29,023 nt of DNA from Tieghemiomyces parasiticus (lineage: Eukaryota; Kickxellomycota; Dimargaritomycetes; Dimargaritales; Dimargaritaceae). Positions within the stretch are counted from its first letter, which is position 1. Every line of letters starts with the position of its first letter. The stretch spans positions 1-29,023 of the forward strand of contig JANBPT010000601.1 in the NCBI GenBank assembly GCA_027575765.1, given 5' to 3'. The notes below the pieces were generated by a model, which saw nothing but the letters and a program-made list of their open reading frames with translations, was not told where the DNA came from and did not search any database. The position numbers and the translations under genes were made by a program. Below are positions 20,984 to 29,023 of the stretch, in pieces.

Positions 20984-21424
20984 CTACTCACAGCCCTCTT
21001 GTACCATTTCCTCCCTAATCCCTGCTACAGCAGTAGCAAAGCCTGGGTCTACATACCAACCAGCCTGATATCTTGGAGGACCATATGATGTGGGAGTATT
21101 GAATAATATGGGGAAAGGTCTAATGTAGATGTCATATACATTTATCCTTCCCTGGAAACTTTTCCTGGGTATCCATTTTTGATAAAGTTCACTCCCATGA
21201 CTCAGTGAGCTACGTTGACATATAGCATTGCCCAACTTAAAGAATGGCCTAGGTAAATAACCATTGGATACTTTAGCCAACAAATAGAAAAGTGCATATG
21301 TATTGGAGGCAGCAATTGTGAACCAGTCTGCCACTTGAAAGGATGTTGCTCTTGCTACCATTCTAGACAAGACGATATTAGTGGCACACTGAGTAGTGCA
21401 AGCTATTGACCAATCAGAGCACAC
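20984..21424 (-). pseudogene. Unrecognised open-frame fragment within repeats
   Basis: An open minus-strand frame of about 146 codons has no ATG at its upstream end; the first in-frame Met is about residue 22 (MVARATSF). It lies between a 133-bp element and the start of the LTR-like array at 21473, so its upstream part may be missing. The composition looks protein-like and aromatic-rich, for example WFTIAASNTYALFYLLAKVS and INVYDIYIRPFPILFNTP. I do not recognise a family. It may be a fragment of a mobile-element protein. Confidence 0.3.
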
Positions 21425-21472
21425 TATAGAAAATTTCTAAAAGGGTAGCAAGATGATTGCCAGAAAATCCGC

Positions 21473-21886
21473 TGTGAAGAATAAATAAAAGGTTTTTATA
21501 AGGAACTAGGTACCCCAAGGCAGGGTAGGGAAAAACACCCTCCAAGCTATTAGATGTAAAAGCTTGGGCCTTATATATGACAAAATAACAATGTTCTTTT
21601 TAACCCTAGTCTTGGTCGCCTCAGTTGTTTAGGCTGGTAGGAACATATTGGCAACTGGTGATGAAACTAATAAAATCGAAAAGTATGAAACTTGAACCAT
21701 GGGAAATCCTGTTGCCTATTGGTGGGGGGTTGGCTGGATCTGCACTCTACATGTAAGGATTTCCCCATGTCTTTTGGAGGTGCGTTTGCTTTTCCTTGGT
21801 GGGGTTAGCAATGCATTGACACGTCTGGCTAGTTGTGTCTGCCCACCAGGAATCTTCAGGAGTCCAGATACTATCTGGGCTCCACA
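21473..21886 (+). mobile_element. LTR-like element family R3, copy A (first of array upstream of 5S)
   Basis: 414 bp from TGTGAAGAATAAATAAAAGG to GGGCTCCACA, with TG...CA ends. Shared landmarks with copies C and D are GGTACCCCAAGGCAGGGTAG, a TATATA/TAAATA box about 80-90 bases into the element, GAAAC..AA.CATGGGAAAT, and GGAATCTTCAGGAG near the 3' end. It is flanked by CCGC on the left (21469-21472) and CTGC on the right (21887-21890). No internal retroelement sequence is present, so this is solo-LTR-like. Confidence 0.68.
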
Positions 21887-21890
21887 CTGC

Positions 21891-22447
21891 TGTGAAGGTT
21901 ACCTAGATATTAGACCCTAAGGTCAGATACTTCAGTAACCTAATCACAATCTTAATAGGTAGGAGAGATGAGCTTCATTAAGGTAGACATACTTGGGCAA
22001 GAAAGTACAAATGGACCAAGGGAAACTCAAAAGGGTTGCCTGGAGGCAAGGCAGGGGAAACACTCCCAGAACATAGAAGGGCAGAAGTTCTGACCTTAAA
22101 TAGGAGTTTGTCTCCAAGGTGCCAAAACAGTTGTCTTTGGTTGCCTTATTGATTTAGGCTGGTAAACTGCATTAGGTGACCTCCAGGATGAAACACATAA
22201 AGTCCAAATGTCTGAAACATCAAGAATCAAAAAGTATGAAACCCAAGTCATGGGAAATCAGGCCCATCATTGGTGGGAGAAATGGCCTGATGGTATACTC
22301 TAAAAGTATTGGCTTACCCATGGCTTGGCGGATGCGTTTGGCTTTCCCTGATGGATTTGCTAACACCTACATGTCCTGGTAGATCATTCTAACCAAGATC
22401 CATCCATCAGGCATCTTCAGGAGGCAAAACAGAGTGAGGGCTCCACA
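21891..22447 (+). mobile_element. LTR-like element family R3, copy B
   Basis: 557 bp from TGTGAAGGTTACC to GGGCTCCACA. The 3' two thirds match copies A, C and D (AAGGCAGGGGAAACACTCCC, GAAACCCAAGTCATGGGAAAT, ATCTTCAGGAG). The 5' part carries extra sequence of about 120-140 bases. It follows copy A after CTGC and is followed by CCGC (22448-22451). Confidence 0.6.
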
Positions 22448-22451
22448 CCGC

Positions 22452-22896
22452 TGTGAAGAAGAGATAAATAAACCGAATTTTAATAAGAATTAGGTACCCC
22501 AAGGCAGGGTAGGGAAAACACTCCCCAAACCATTAGGTGCAGTTGGTTCAGCCTTAAATACAATAGAAGAATTTGAAAACATAATTAATGGTTCTCCGGT
22601 TGCTTTGGCTGTTCTTGCTGGTGGGCATTTTCCTGCCAACCTGAGAGATGAAACAAATAAAATCCAAAAGTCTGAAACAAGTAAAATTGAAAAGTATGAA
22701 ACCCAAGTCATGGGAAATTAGGGATACTATTGGTGGGCGGTTTGGTAGATCGCTTACTGATCTCCCCATGCCTTGGGTTAGCCTATTAGCTTCCTTCTGG
22801 TGGCCCTCGTCCTTTTTCCAAGGCCGGAAGAGTCGTAGCCTTATACATGGTCCCCTCAGGAACCCTCAAGAGACCAAACTATGTTGGGTCTCCACA
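22452..22896 (+). mobile_element. LTR-like element family R3, copy C, abutting the 5S gene
   Basis: 445 bp from TGTGAAGAAGAGATAAATAAA to GGGTCTCCACA. CCGC flanks both sides (22448-22451 and 22897-22900), and the next base is the predicted first nucleotide of 5S rRNA. The element lies in the same orientation as the 5S gene. Family landmarks as in copy A, including GTACCCCAAGGCAGGGTAGG. Confidence 0.68.
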
Positions 22897-22900
22897 CCGC

Positions 22901-23019
22901 AGTTGCGGCCATCTGTTGACGTGAAGCACGGTATCCCGTTAGATCTGCGAAGTTAAGGGCCAATCAGCTGATTTAGTACTAAGGTGGGTGACCACTTGGG
23001 AATAGTCGGTGCCGCAACT
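22901..23019 (+). rRNA. 5S ribosomal RNA
   Basis: 119 nt. The terminal helix pairs AGTTGCGGC (22901-22909) with GCCGCAACT (23011-23019). The middle contains the fungal-type CCCGTTAGATCTGCGAAGTT, then box A (AGTTAAGGGCC) and box C (GGTGGGTGACCACTTGGGAA) of the internal Pol III promoter used by TFIIIA/TFIIIC. It stands alone rather than within an rDNA unit, as in fungi with dispersed 5S genes. Transcription would need TFIIIB, whose BRF1 subunit is encoded earlier in the window. Confidence 0.93.
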
Positions 23020-23031
23020 TTTTCTTTTTTT
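23019..23031 (+). terminator. Pol III T-run terminator of 5S rRNA
   Basis: Five T, one C, then seven T immediately after the terminal helix, as expected for RNA polymerase III termination. Confidence 0.85.
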
Positions 23032-23298
23032 CTCAGATGACAACCAGCTCCGCCTGGGATTAGTATTATGACATTCCATTATTACAACCTGGATAGAATG
23101 AGCTATGTAGTAGTACCCAGGAGCACTGTGTAGCAATCATTCTCCAAGCACAGTGGTACTAAAGCTCCAACTATGTCTATTGTAGAGGTAATACCCAAGT
23201 GGCAAAGGCACTAGTTTTCCTTACAATGGCATCCACTTAATCCAGGGTAAAATTGCAAAGGTTGGAATGATTGGAACAACAACCTCTCAAAGACATGA

Positions 23299-23431
23299 TG
23301 TGTTGATATTAGGCCCAAGTCTAATACCATAACCAAAAGGCTATTCTACTATCACAGAATTTATGGTTCTGAAATAGTAGACTTGGACTTTACCCTGGGA
23401 TAATCTAATGTGGTGGTTCCCAATCACCACA
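23299..23431 (+). mobile_element. 133-bp TRIM-like or solo-LTR-like element with 5-bp target duplication, copy 4
   Basis: Starts TGTGTTGATATTAGG and ends CAATCACCACA. A perfect duplication CATGA flanks it at 23294-23298 and 23432-23436. It lies about 280 bases downstream of the 5S gene. Near identity to the copy at 20769 suggests relatively recent spread. Confidence 0.78.
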
Positions 23432-23508
23432 CATGACCTCAAGAACAATAGGACAACCATGCAAATGTATCTCAAAGGTCAAACTCATGTTCATATGACC
23501 AAAGGTAA

Positions 23509-23739
23509 TGTAACCTAAAGTGCTACTGCCAGGGTAGGCTCAGGATAGCTGGTGAGGAAACCTATGCAGGATTTCTCATTCCCTACAATGGAATTTCCCG
23601 TGCTATACAGGAGTACCTCCTTACATGGGTAGGCAGCAGAGGATACATTGCAGATGCCATTCCAATAAGTGACAAGGCTATTCTACCTAAACAAGACACA
23701 CTGGTGGGTATATCAAGTGGTAAAGAACCTTCAGGATAG
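23509..23739 (+). pseudogene. Unrecognised 76-codon open-frame remnant
   Basis: The open frame is bounded by a stop on each side and has no ATG. It reads like real protein in the middle (GEETYAGFLIPYNG, AIQEYLLTWVGSRGYIADAI). It may be part of the sequence into which the elements inserted. I do not recognise a family. Confidence 0.25.
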
Positions 23740-23763
23740 CTAACAAAGTAAGGGCACCACAAA

Positions 23764-24177
23764 TGTGATGCCAGGCCCTAGGCGGCAGTCTTCAGTTGGA
23801 CCATATGCAATGATGGTCTGGGCCCAATGGCAAACAGGGTGAAATGACAATAACGGGTTTGTTTACTATTGTCACTAATGTAAATAGTATGGGACTGCAA
23901 TGGCGTCCAACTACTATAGATAAATAAATAAATAAAGAAAAGTTACTAGAAAATATTGAAAGATAGAAAATTAGCTGGCAAGCCCTTGCTTAACTGTGCA
24001 GGCTTGCTTTTATACTTGTGTGCAGGGAAAGGGTCTACATCACCCTGCATAGCACATGTAACCTTAAACCTTAATCCTGCCTTTCCCCCACAAGGGAATT
24101 GGCAATTGTTTATGCTTTCACAATGTTGACGTGCCCATTAGAAGACTTTGAGAGACAAAGCAGGTGTTGGCACCACA
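23764..24177 (-). mobile_element. LTR-like element family R2, copy 2
   Basis: About 414 bp. On the minus strand it runs from TGTGGTGCCAACACC to GCCTGGCATCACA, with a TATAAAAG motif in ACACAAGTATAAAAGCAAG. The hexamer ACAAAT occurs at both edges (23759-23764 and 24177-24182). It overlaps the terminal TG/CA by a base, so the target duplication is 4-6 bp with ambiguous borders. This is the inverted counterpart of 462-865. A TAAATAAATAAATAAA run is inside it at about 23921-23937. Confidence 0.65.
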
Positions 24178-24182
24178 CAAAT

Positions 24183-24598
24183 TGTGAAACATTGTTGAAT
24201 ATAATAGGAATAGTACCCCAAGGCAGGGTTGATGAAAAGCACTCCCTGAGCTCAGAGGTGCTGGAGCTTGGGCTATAAATAATTATTCTGAATCCTCCAT
24301 AAGGCTGTAGCCTTGCTGGCTACTCCAAGGTTTGCCACTTCACCAATTGGCCCTCCAGGATAGGAAACATAATAAAACAAAAAGTTGTAGAACAATAGGT
24401 CGCCTAGGTCATGGGACATTTAGACCATTAGCTGGTGGGAAATCTGCTGGAGGTGCATAATTGAAATGTTGCCATTCCCAAGGCCTCAGTCTTTTATCCT
24501 GATCCTTGTAGTTGACTCCATTTGGTATCATTGACCTTATGTAAGAGAGTCAACCCTCAGGAATCTTCAGGAGCCCAAATAACTATCTGGGCTCCACA
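24183..24598 (+). mobile_element. LTR-like element family R3, copy D
   Basis: 416 bp from TGTGAAACATTG to GGGCTCCACA, with the family landmarks AGTACCCCAAGGCAGGGTTG, GGGCTATAAATAA (TATA-like) and CAGGAATCTTCAGGAG. It sits exactly between repeats R2 and R4, which are adjacent in the left arm of the window. Its flanks CAAAT and AGAAT may be a decayed 5-bp duplication. Confidence 0.65.
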
Positions 24599-24912
24599 AG
24601 AATGTAAAGTGGACCAGTACCTGGAAGCCGGTCCCGCCTTCAAAAGAACCTCCAGGTCAAAATGGTGAATTCAGGAATATACAGTCGGACCAGGGCTGTC
24701 CAAATCTGCAATGAAAAGTTTGGTAGGTTAACTACTGACGCAGAAAACCTCAAATAAAATCTAGAAATGTTTACTAACAAGTGAGCTTAGGAGAATATTG
24801 GTACTAGACTTTACTAACGGAATAGTGCCAACAGATGGCACTATGGGACAGAAATCAGGAAATAAGCTGCCGGGCCCTGTGTTGCATACTTGGGCCTGGC
24901 TTATATACTAAG
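24599..24912 (-). repeat. Dispersed repeat family R4, copy 3
   Basis: Reverse-complement match to 76-455 and 1041-1330. On the minus strand it begins near AGTATATAAGCC (TATA-like) and continues through CTGTCCCATAGTGCCATC, ATTGCAGATTTGGACAG and TTCTTTTGAAGGCGGGAC. It lies uninterrupted here and so acts as an empty site for the insertion at 150-282. Confidence 0.55.
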
Positions 24913-24969
24913 ACCATAATAGATGATTTGCGCTGATTGGTGGAGGACCTGACTGGTCCCCCGTCTCTT

Positions 24970-25003
24970 CCGGGCCTCTCCCAGAGGTCGCCCGGTCTTT
25001 TTT
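24970..25003 (+). other. GC-rich hairpin followed by a T-run
   Basis: CCGGGC (24970-24975) pairs with GCCCGG (24990-24995), with an inner CCTCT/AGAGG stem and a two-base bulge, and is followed by TCTTTTTTCTTTT. It resembles the 3' end of a small Pol III transcript, about 90 bases upstream of the tRNA. No internal A/B boxes were seen, so it may be only a promoter-region structure. Confidence 0.3.
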
Positions 25004-25089
25004 CTTTTGTTTCTTTTGATAGTTGTATAGGCGCGGCCTATTACAGTTCCTCAAAGGGAGAAGCCGTACTCGGCTTCACATGTAATATG

Positions 25090-25163
25090 GGTCCAATGGC
25101 CAAATTGGATAAGGCACCTGACTACGGATCAGGAGATTGCAGGTTCGAGTCCTGCTTGGATCG
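25090..25163 (+). tRNA. tRNA-Arg (anticodon ACG)
   Basis: 74 nt, no intron. The acceptor stem pairs GGTCCAA (25090-25096) with TTGGATC (25156-25162), discriminator G. The anticodon arm CCTGA-CTACGGA-TCAGG (25117-25133) gives ACG at 25124-25126, which reads CGU and, after inosine modification, CGC and CGA. The T arm is GCAGG-TTCGAGT-CCTGC (25139-25155) and includes the B box. The D arm is a standard GGCC...AAGGC type. No CCA is encoded, as usual in eukaryotes. Confidence 0.95.
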
Positions 25164-25169
25164 GTCATA

Positions 25170-25175
25170 TTTTTT
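25170..25175 (+). terminator. Pol III T-run terminator of tRNA-Arg
   Basis: Six T residues begin seven bases after the discriminator base. Confidence 0.8.
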
Positions 25176-25849
25176 ATCGAATGCTTTAAATTATTTTCGT
25201 CCGCTTCCTGTGTCTATACTCAATGGTACTTAAATGCAGTAGACAACTGATCAGCCTTTGCGATACCGGGGAAGCCACGTTGACTGATTTTGTGTTATGA
25301 ACTTTGTCTTCAATATTAACTATAGCGATGGTCTAGTCTGCATAAAAATTGGTAATAGCTGAAGTGCAATATGGTCCATTTAGCTTAATAGGCACAAGGA
25401 AGTAAAGGAAATGTGTCAAGCTCACGTGCCTGTAGTGGGATAATGAACAAGAAGAAAAGGTAGTACTGGCCATATACAGCCCCAATATATGGGAAAGGTG
25501 GCCAATAGAGCATTGAACACTGGAGCTCATTGTGGCTTAAATAGTGGGGTTGTAGTTGTATCAACCAGTAGATGAAGAACCAGACCAAGGCTTTTATGAA
25601 AGGGCACCTTTGAGTTGGACCAGACGTATCAATGCTCATACCAAGTGAGTTAAATGTTTTGCACTAAATCAAAATTATATGATTGTAATATTAAAAAAAG
25701 GGGTCACTAACAGCTATACTTATGTACAGCCTGATGGGCACTCCAGCTTCCCTTCTGGCTCCTTTGGTGGCAAATCTCCTCTTGCAGAAAAGTCATCCAT
25801 CAGTTAAATACAAATTATATAATATTGTAAAGTAAGCCAGAGAAGATGA
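25176..25849. other. AT-rich interval, no recognised gene
   Basis: A minus-strand open frame at 25385-25639 (84 codons with an ATG) is rich in aromatic and hydrophobic residues but matches no family I know. Nothing else was seen. The 5' part of the non-LTR element that follows may begin in here. Confidence 0.35.
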
Positions 25850-27440
25850 TCATGGGCACATTGCAATTTTATCTCTCTTCTATTCCCTTTTTTATCATCC
25901 TCATATTTGTTAGTCCTGCCCCATTTTATTACTTCCACATTCAACTTTGCACCTGCTGACATTGCTCCCACACCCCCAACCTACCAATCTGCCTTGGCAG
26001 CCTCTACCTCTGACCCAAATCCATTTGTCATTGGCATAGTCTCCTTGGCAATCCTCCAATGTGGCTGGAACAAGGTCTCAGGCCCCAATCACCTACAAGC
26101 AGAGGCCTTCTGGACCTCCCCAGTGGCAACCTGTGCCCTCACACCCCTCCTCTCCCTTGGCTGTAAATGGAGGGTCACCCCCTTCACCTAGAATGCCGCC
26201 TATCTGGTATCCATCCGCAAAAGTGGTTCCCCAACCATAGCATCCAACCTCTGACTCATCTTAGTGACCAGCATCCTATGCAAGATTTATGGGAAGGTAC
26301 TCATTGGCCCACTCCAGGACAGCCTGGCAGACCTAGACAATGGTCAACATGGCCTCCACCCTGAGTATGACCCTGGTCCTACATTGTGCTGTGTACCACA
26401 CATGCTGGGTTATAGGCATCATCATGGCCTTTGATATAAAAGGGTACCTATGACAGAGTCCCAAGGGACCTGTTTCTGGCAGCCCTTGAGTTTAAGGGCC
26501 TACACAACCAACTGAACCTCCTAGTCTGGTCAGCAATTTACCCCACCAGTTTCCAGGTCCATATAGACCTGTAACTATCCTCTCTGTGCCCATCATCCAC
26601 AGGTGTCATCCAAGACTCAGTGTTATCATCACTTCTATTCAATTGTGTAATCAACTTCATCCCAGGCCTCCTCTGTAAAGCCAAAGTGAGGGGCTGTGTC
26701 CATTACCAATGCCTGGGGCCCTCCTCTACATGGGTGACATTGCAATTGTTGTCTGGAACCTAGCCAGTGCATCCAGGGCCCTGTCCACCATGAACATGGT
26801 AGGTCACCAACTCCAGATTGTATAAGCCATTATACAGAAACTCTGCAACAGTAGTGTGAACCCACTAGATGGCTCCATTGCCCATCAGTTAGTGGTCTAC
26901 TGCTCCTTCATCCACCCCTTCCTTGAGTATAGCCTGGTTGCCTGCCTTAGATTCACTATAAATAAATTTTCATTTCATCTAAATATGGCCTGGTCACTAT
27001 ATTCCTCCAGACCAATCTCATACACTGCCTAGAAGCCACCCAAGGTAGGACCCTCAAGTCCATCCTGGGCCTCTCACGCAATCCACTGCTGCCACCTGAG
27101 CTGCCTACTCATCCCTGACGCCTCTGGCTCCTCCTTCCAGAGGGCAACAGTGTGCCTAGCATTCCCACCTAGCCCAGAGCACACCCCCTCCTGTTGCCAT
27201 AATGATTTCCTAATGATGGCCCTCCATCACCTTCACTTTTGGGCATTGCTGCATTTTATGCAACATTAAATAAGTGCCCACCTCCTCCTTATACCAAAGG
27301 CCTCACAGCTGCCTTCATATTCACTTGGGTGCTGGCCCCACCTTGCCATCATCCTTTGGATTCCCTCCTAGTCCAAGCAGTAGCCACTATGAAGGATGCG
27401 GGACATCCTTCAGTATAAAAACCTTCTGGGGTTGCTACTC
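25850..27440 (+). pseudogene. Decayed non-LTR (LINE-type) reverse transcriptase
   Basis: Reverse transcriptase motifs appear in order but in shifting frames with stops between. They are: a GPNHLQAEAF segment (near 26080; usual PGPDGI..E), SILCKIYGKVL (near 26270), motif A as AFDIKG followed one frame away by YDRVP (near 26430-26460), GVIQDSVLSSLLFNCVINF (near 26603-26660; usual G(V/I)xQGSxLSPxLF), and LLYMGDIAIVVW (near 26725) where the catalytic YADD is YMGD. At least two frameshifts and several stops break the frame. No endonuclease domain and no clear 5' end were seen, so the copy is 5'-truncated or decayed. Boundaries are approximate. It cannot encode a working enzyme. Confidence 0.75.
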
Positions 27441-28533
27441 AATAAATGACAGCCAACATCTCAAGCAAAACCCCCCGTCTAACACGTTCCATTCTTAGGA
27501 AGTCTTTTAGTTCCTTAGTGTTTTGCTCATTGGCTATTTGCCGTTAGTTTTCCTCTAGGGTAGTCTTCCCCCATGACAATCCTATTCCATGTCCCAATTG
27601 GATGGAGAGGGTGCGGTGCATATCTGTGAGATGAGAGCCTAAGGTGGAGCAGGCAAGAGGGCTTGGAATTGGGGCGGAGCGGGCAGGGGGCGCAGAGAGG
27701 TGTGACTTGAAGAATATATATATATATATTTTTGCGCTTGCCTTTTCTTAGCCAGCACCTCTCTTTGTTCTATTTATAGCTGCTGCCTGTATGGAGTATC
27801 GAGTATGAGCTAGTGGCTCTTGTGGGTGGGGGGTGGTGTAGTTCTCCAAAAGTCTTGTGGTTCAGGTCAGCTGCGGCGTCCCTTGTGGCTGCCGTCCCAA
27901 TAGCCTATAGCGTGTTCTCATCCTTGGGGAGCTCCTATGATTGCTTTGGGTCTGGCGGCTTGGGAAGAGCTGGCTCTCCACTGGGTCCACTTCTCTGTTT
28001 CTCTTCTATCATTGGGTTCGGTCCATCTTTCCTCCGTTACAACTGTTGCAATGAGGATAATCTGCTCTCCTTTAGTTACTGTTAACAGTGGCAGGATTTT
28101 CGGTTGGGCAATCCTCAACTAGGAGCTGCAGTGGACCGACACTCTTAAACCGGTACAAGGATGCTTAAACACAGCCGCACTGCCCTCTCCCCGTCTTTCT
28201 CCCTTGATGCCGAATTAGTCAATAGGATACTAGGACAACTAGCCTGGCTGGCTGGCCAACGCCTAAATTCGGCTGAAACCAAATGGGTGCCGATGGGATG
28301 ATAGAGTGCAGCTGTGGTCTACGAGGGCGCCCCGGGGAGGGTGCCAAGTATAAAAGACCCGGTCCCGGTTTGCCTTCAGCACTTGTCCCAACCAGTTTGC
28401 TATTACAGTTATTATATATATATATATATCTTTTTATTAAAAAAGGACACACTCCACTACTGTTATAACTTCTTCAGGACACCCTTCCACCTAATCCACA
28501 TTGCATTCATCTCCCTGCTTTACGTTTCTCAAT
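27441..28533. other. Intergenic region and promoter of the secreted-protein gene
   Basis: TA microsatellites lie at 27714-27730 and 28413-28429. Open frames near 27813-28122 occur on both strands and show no recognisable motif. The final 200 bases hold the TATA box and leader of the gene starting at 28534. Confidence 0.45.
28349..28355 (+). promoter_or_regulatory. TATA box of the GPI-type protein gene
   Basis: TATAAAA within CCAAGTATAAAAGACC, about 180 bases before the start codon, followed by a CAACCAG/pyrimidine-rich leader. A strong TATA box fits a highly or conditionally expressed gene. Confidence 0.55.
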
Positions 28534-29023
28534 ATGCAGTTCTCTGCCGCCCTCCTCGCCACCGTCACCGTTCTGGCTTCGACCGCCGTCCAGGCCAACC
28601 TCACCAGCGCCCAGATAGAATGTCTGCAGTCTAAGAGTTGCTCCGAGAACCCCAGCAGTTGCCTCACGAAATGTTTCAATGTCTCAAACGGGCAGCTCGA
28701 GTCCGTCACCAACTGCTTCGCCGATTGCAGATCCAATAATCATGGTGCCGAATGTAGCCAGGGCTGCACTGATAAGGCTGAGCAGTTATTGGGCGCCAGC
28801 CTTGATGACATTGGCAGTATCCTCGATGAGACCCTCGCTGTCTCCAGTAGCGCCAGCAGCAGCGAGTCGGACGCCGCAACCGTTTCCGCCTCCAAGTCCG
28901 CATCTGTGACCAAGTCTGCGACCGCCTCCAATACCCTAGACTCGTCCGACGATAGCGACTCGGCCGCCCCGAGCCTCTCGGTTGCCGCCGCTACGCTGTT
29001 TAGCCTGTCGGCCGCCGCCGCCT
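28534..29023 (+). CDS. Secreted cysteine-rich, probably GPI-anchored protein (3' end cut by window)
   Basis: The frame is open from the ATG at 28534 to the window end (163 codons, no stop). The signal peptide is MQFSAALLATVTVLASTAVQ-A with likely cleavage after Ala22. The mature domain has eight cysteines spaced C-x5-C-x6-C-x3-C-x13-C-x3-C-x8-C-x3-C, with three CxxxC pairs (CLTKC, CFADC, CSQGC), suggesting four disulfides. A Ser/Ala/Thr-rich stretch follows from about residue 100 and could be O-glycosylated. The visible end (SLSVAAATLFSLSAAAA) is hydrophobic after Ser/Asp/Ala residues, as in a GPI-attachment signal, so the protein is probably nearly complete. It is likely a cell-surface or wall protein. 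The exact function is unknown, and I recognise no named family. Confidence 0.7.
   Translation, partial: MQFSAALLATVTVLASTAVQANLTSAQIECLQSKSCSENPSSCLTKCFNVSNGQLESVTNCFADCRSNNHGAECSQGCTDKAEQLLGASLDDIGSILDETLAVSSSASSSESDAATVSASKSASVTKSATASNTLDSSDDSDSAAPSLSVAAATLFSLSAAAA

Noticed and set aside
1..29023. CRISPR arrays, bacterial operons, ribosome binding sites, prophage or attachment sites
   Set aside because: Spliceosomal introns, Pol III genes and GPI-type and mitochondrial proteins show a fungal nuclear sequence. No regular short spaced repeats were seen.

Overview
This window looks like nuclear DNA of a filamentous, probably early-diverging fungus. The protein genes carry short introns of about 130-270 bases with GTAAGT-like donors. 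The set includes BRF1, a mitochondrial PDK-family kinase, a LETM1-family protein and a DIS3L2-type exonuclease. A 5S rRNA gene and a tRNA gene stand singly. The lineage is a guess; Kickxellomycotina-like Zoopagomycota would fit, but nothing in the sequence proves it.

Layout. Positions 1-1330 are nested remains of transposable elements, and about 1.3-3.4 kb holds no gene I recognise. A GC-rich gene block runs from about 3.46 to 18.6 kb. It contains: (i) a five-exon plus-strand gene that appears to join a CWC27-like cyclophilin domain, a lysine-rich tandem-repeat linker and a full DIS3L2-type RNase (3463-8343); (ii) BRF1, the TFIIB-related subunit of TFIIIB (9102-11594, plus strand, three exons); (iii) a PDK/BCKDK-family mitochondrial kinase with an eroded ATP site (13582-12245, minus strand), convergent with BRF1; (iv) a six-exon LETM1-domain gene (18595-16632, minus strand). 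About 3 kb between (iii) and (iv) has no recognisable gene.

From about 19 to 27.4 kb the sequence is an AT-richer repeat landscape built around two Pol III genes: a 119-nt 5S rRNA gene (22901-23019) and tRNA-Arg(ACG) (25090-25163). Several LTR-like families with TG...CA ends occur here: a 133-bp element with 5-bp target duplications, a roughly 400-bp family, and a 414-557-bp family. Three copies of the last stand head-to-tail directly against the 5S gene, each separated by a CCGC or CTGC tetramer. This is the pattern expected of an element that integrates repeatedly at a Pol III start site. A decayed non-LTR reverse transcriptase follows at about 25.85-27.4 kb. The right edge cuts a gene for a secreted, cysteine-rich, probably GPI-anchored protein (28534 to beyond the end).

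Functional themes: RNA processing and decay (cyclophilin-DIS3L2), Pol III transcription (BRF1, with 5S and tRNA templates nearby), mitochondrial proteins (PDK-like and LETM1-like), and Pol III-associated transposon accumulation. The most notable items are the cyclophilin-DIS3L2 fusion, the 5S-abutting solo-LTR array, and the PDK-like protein lacking key catalytic residues.
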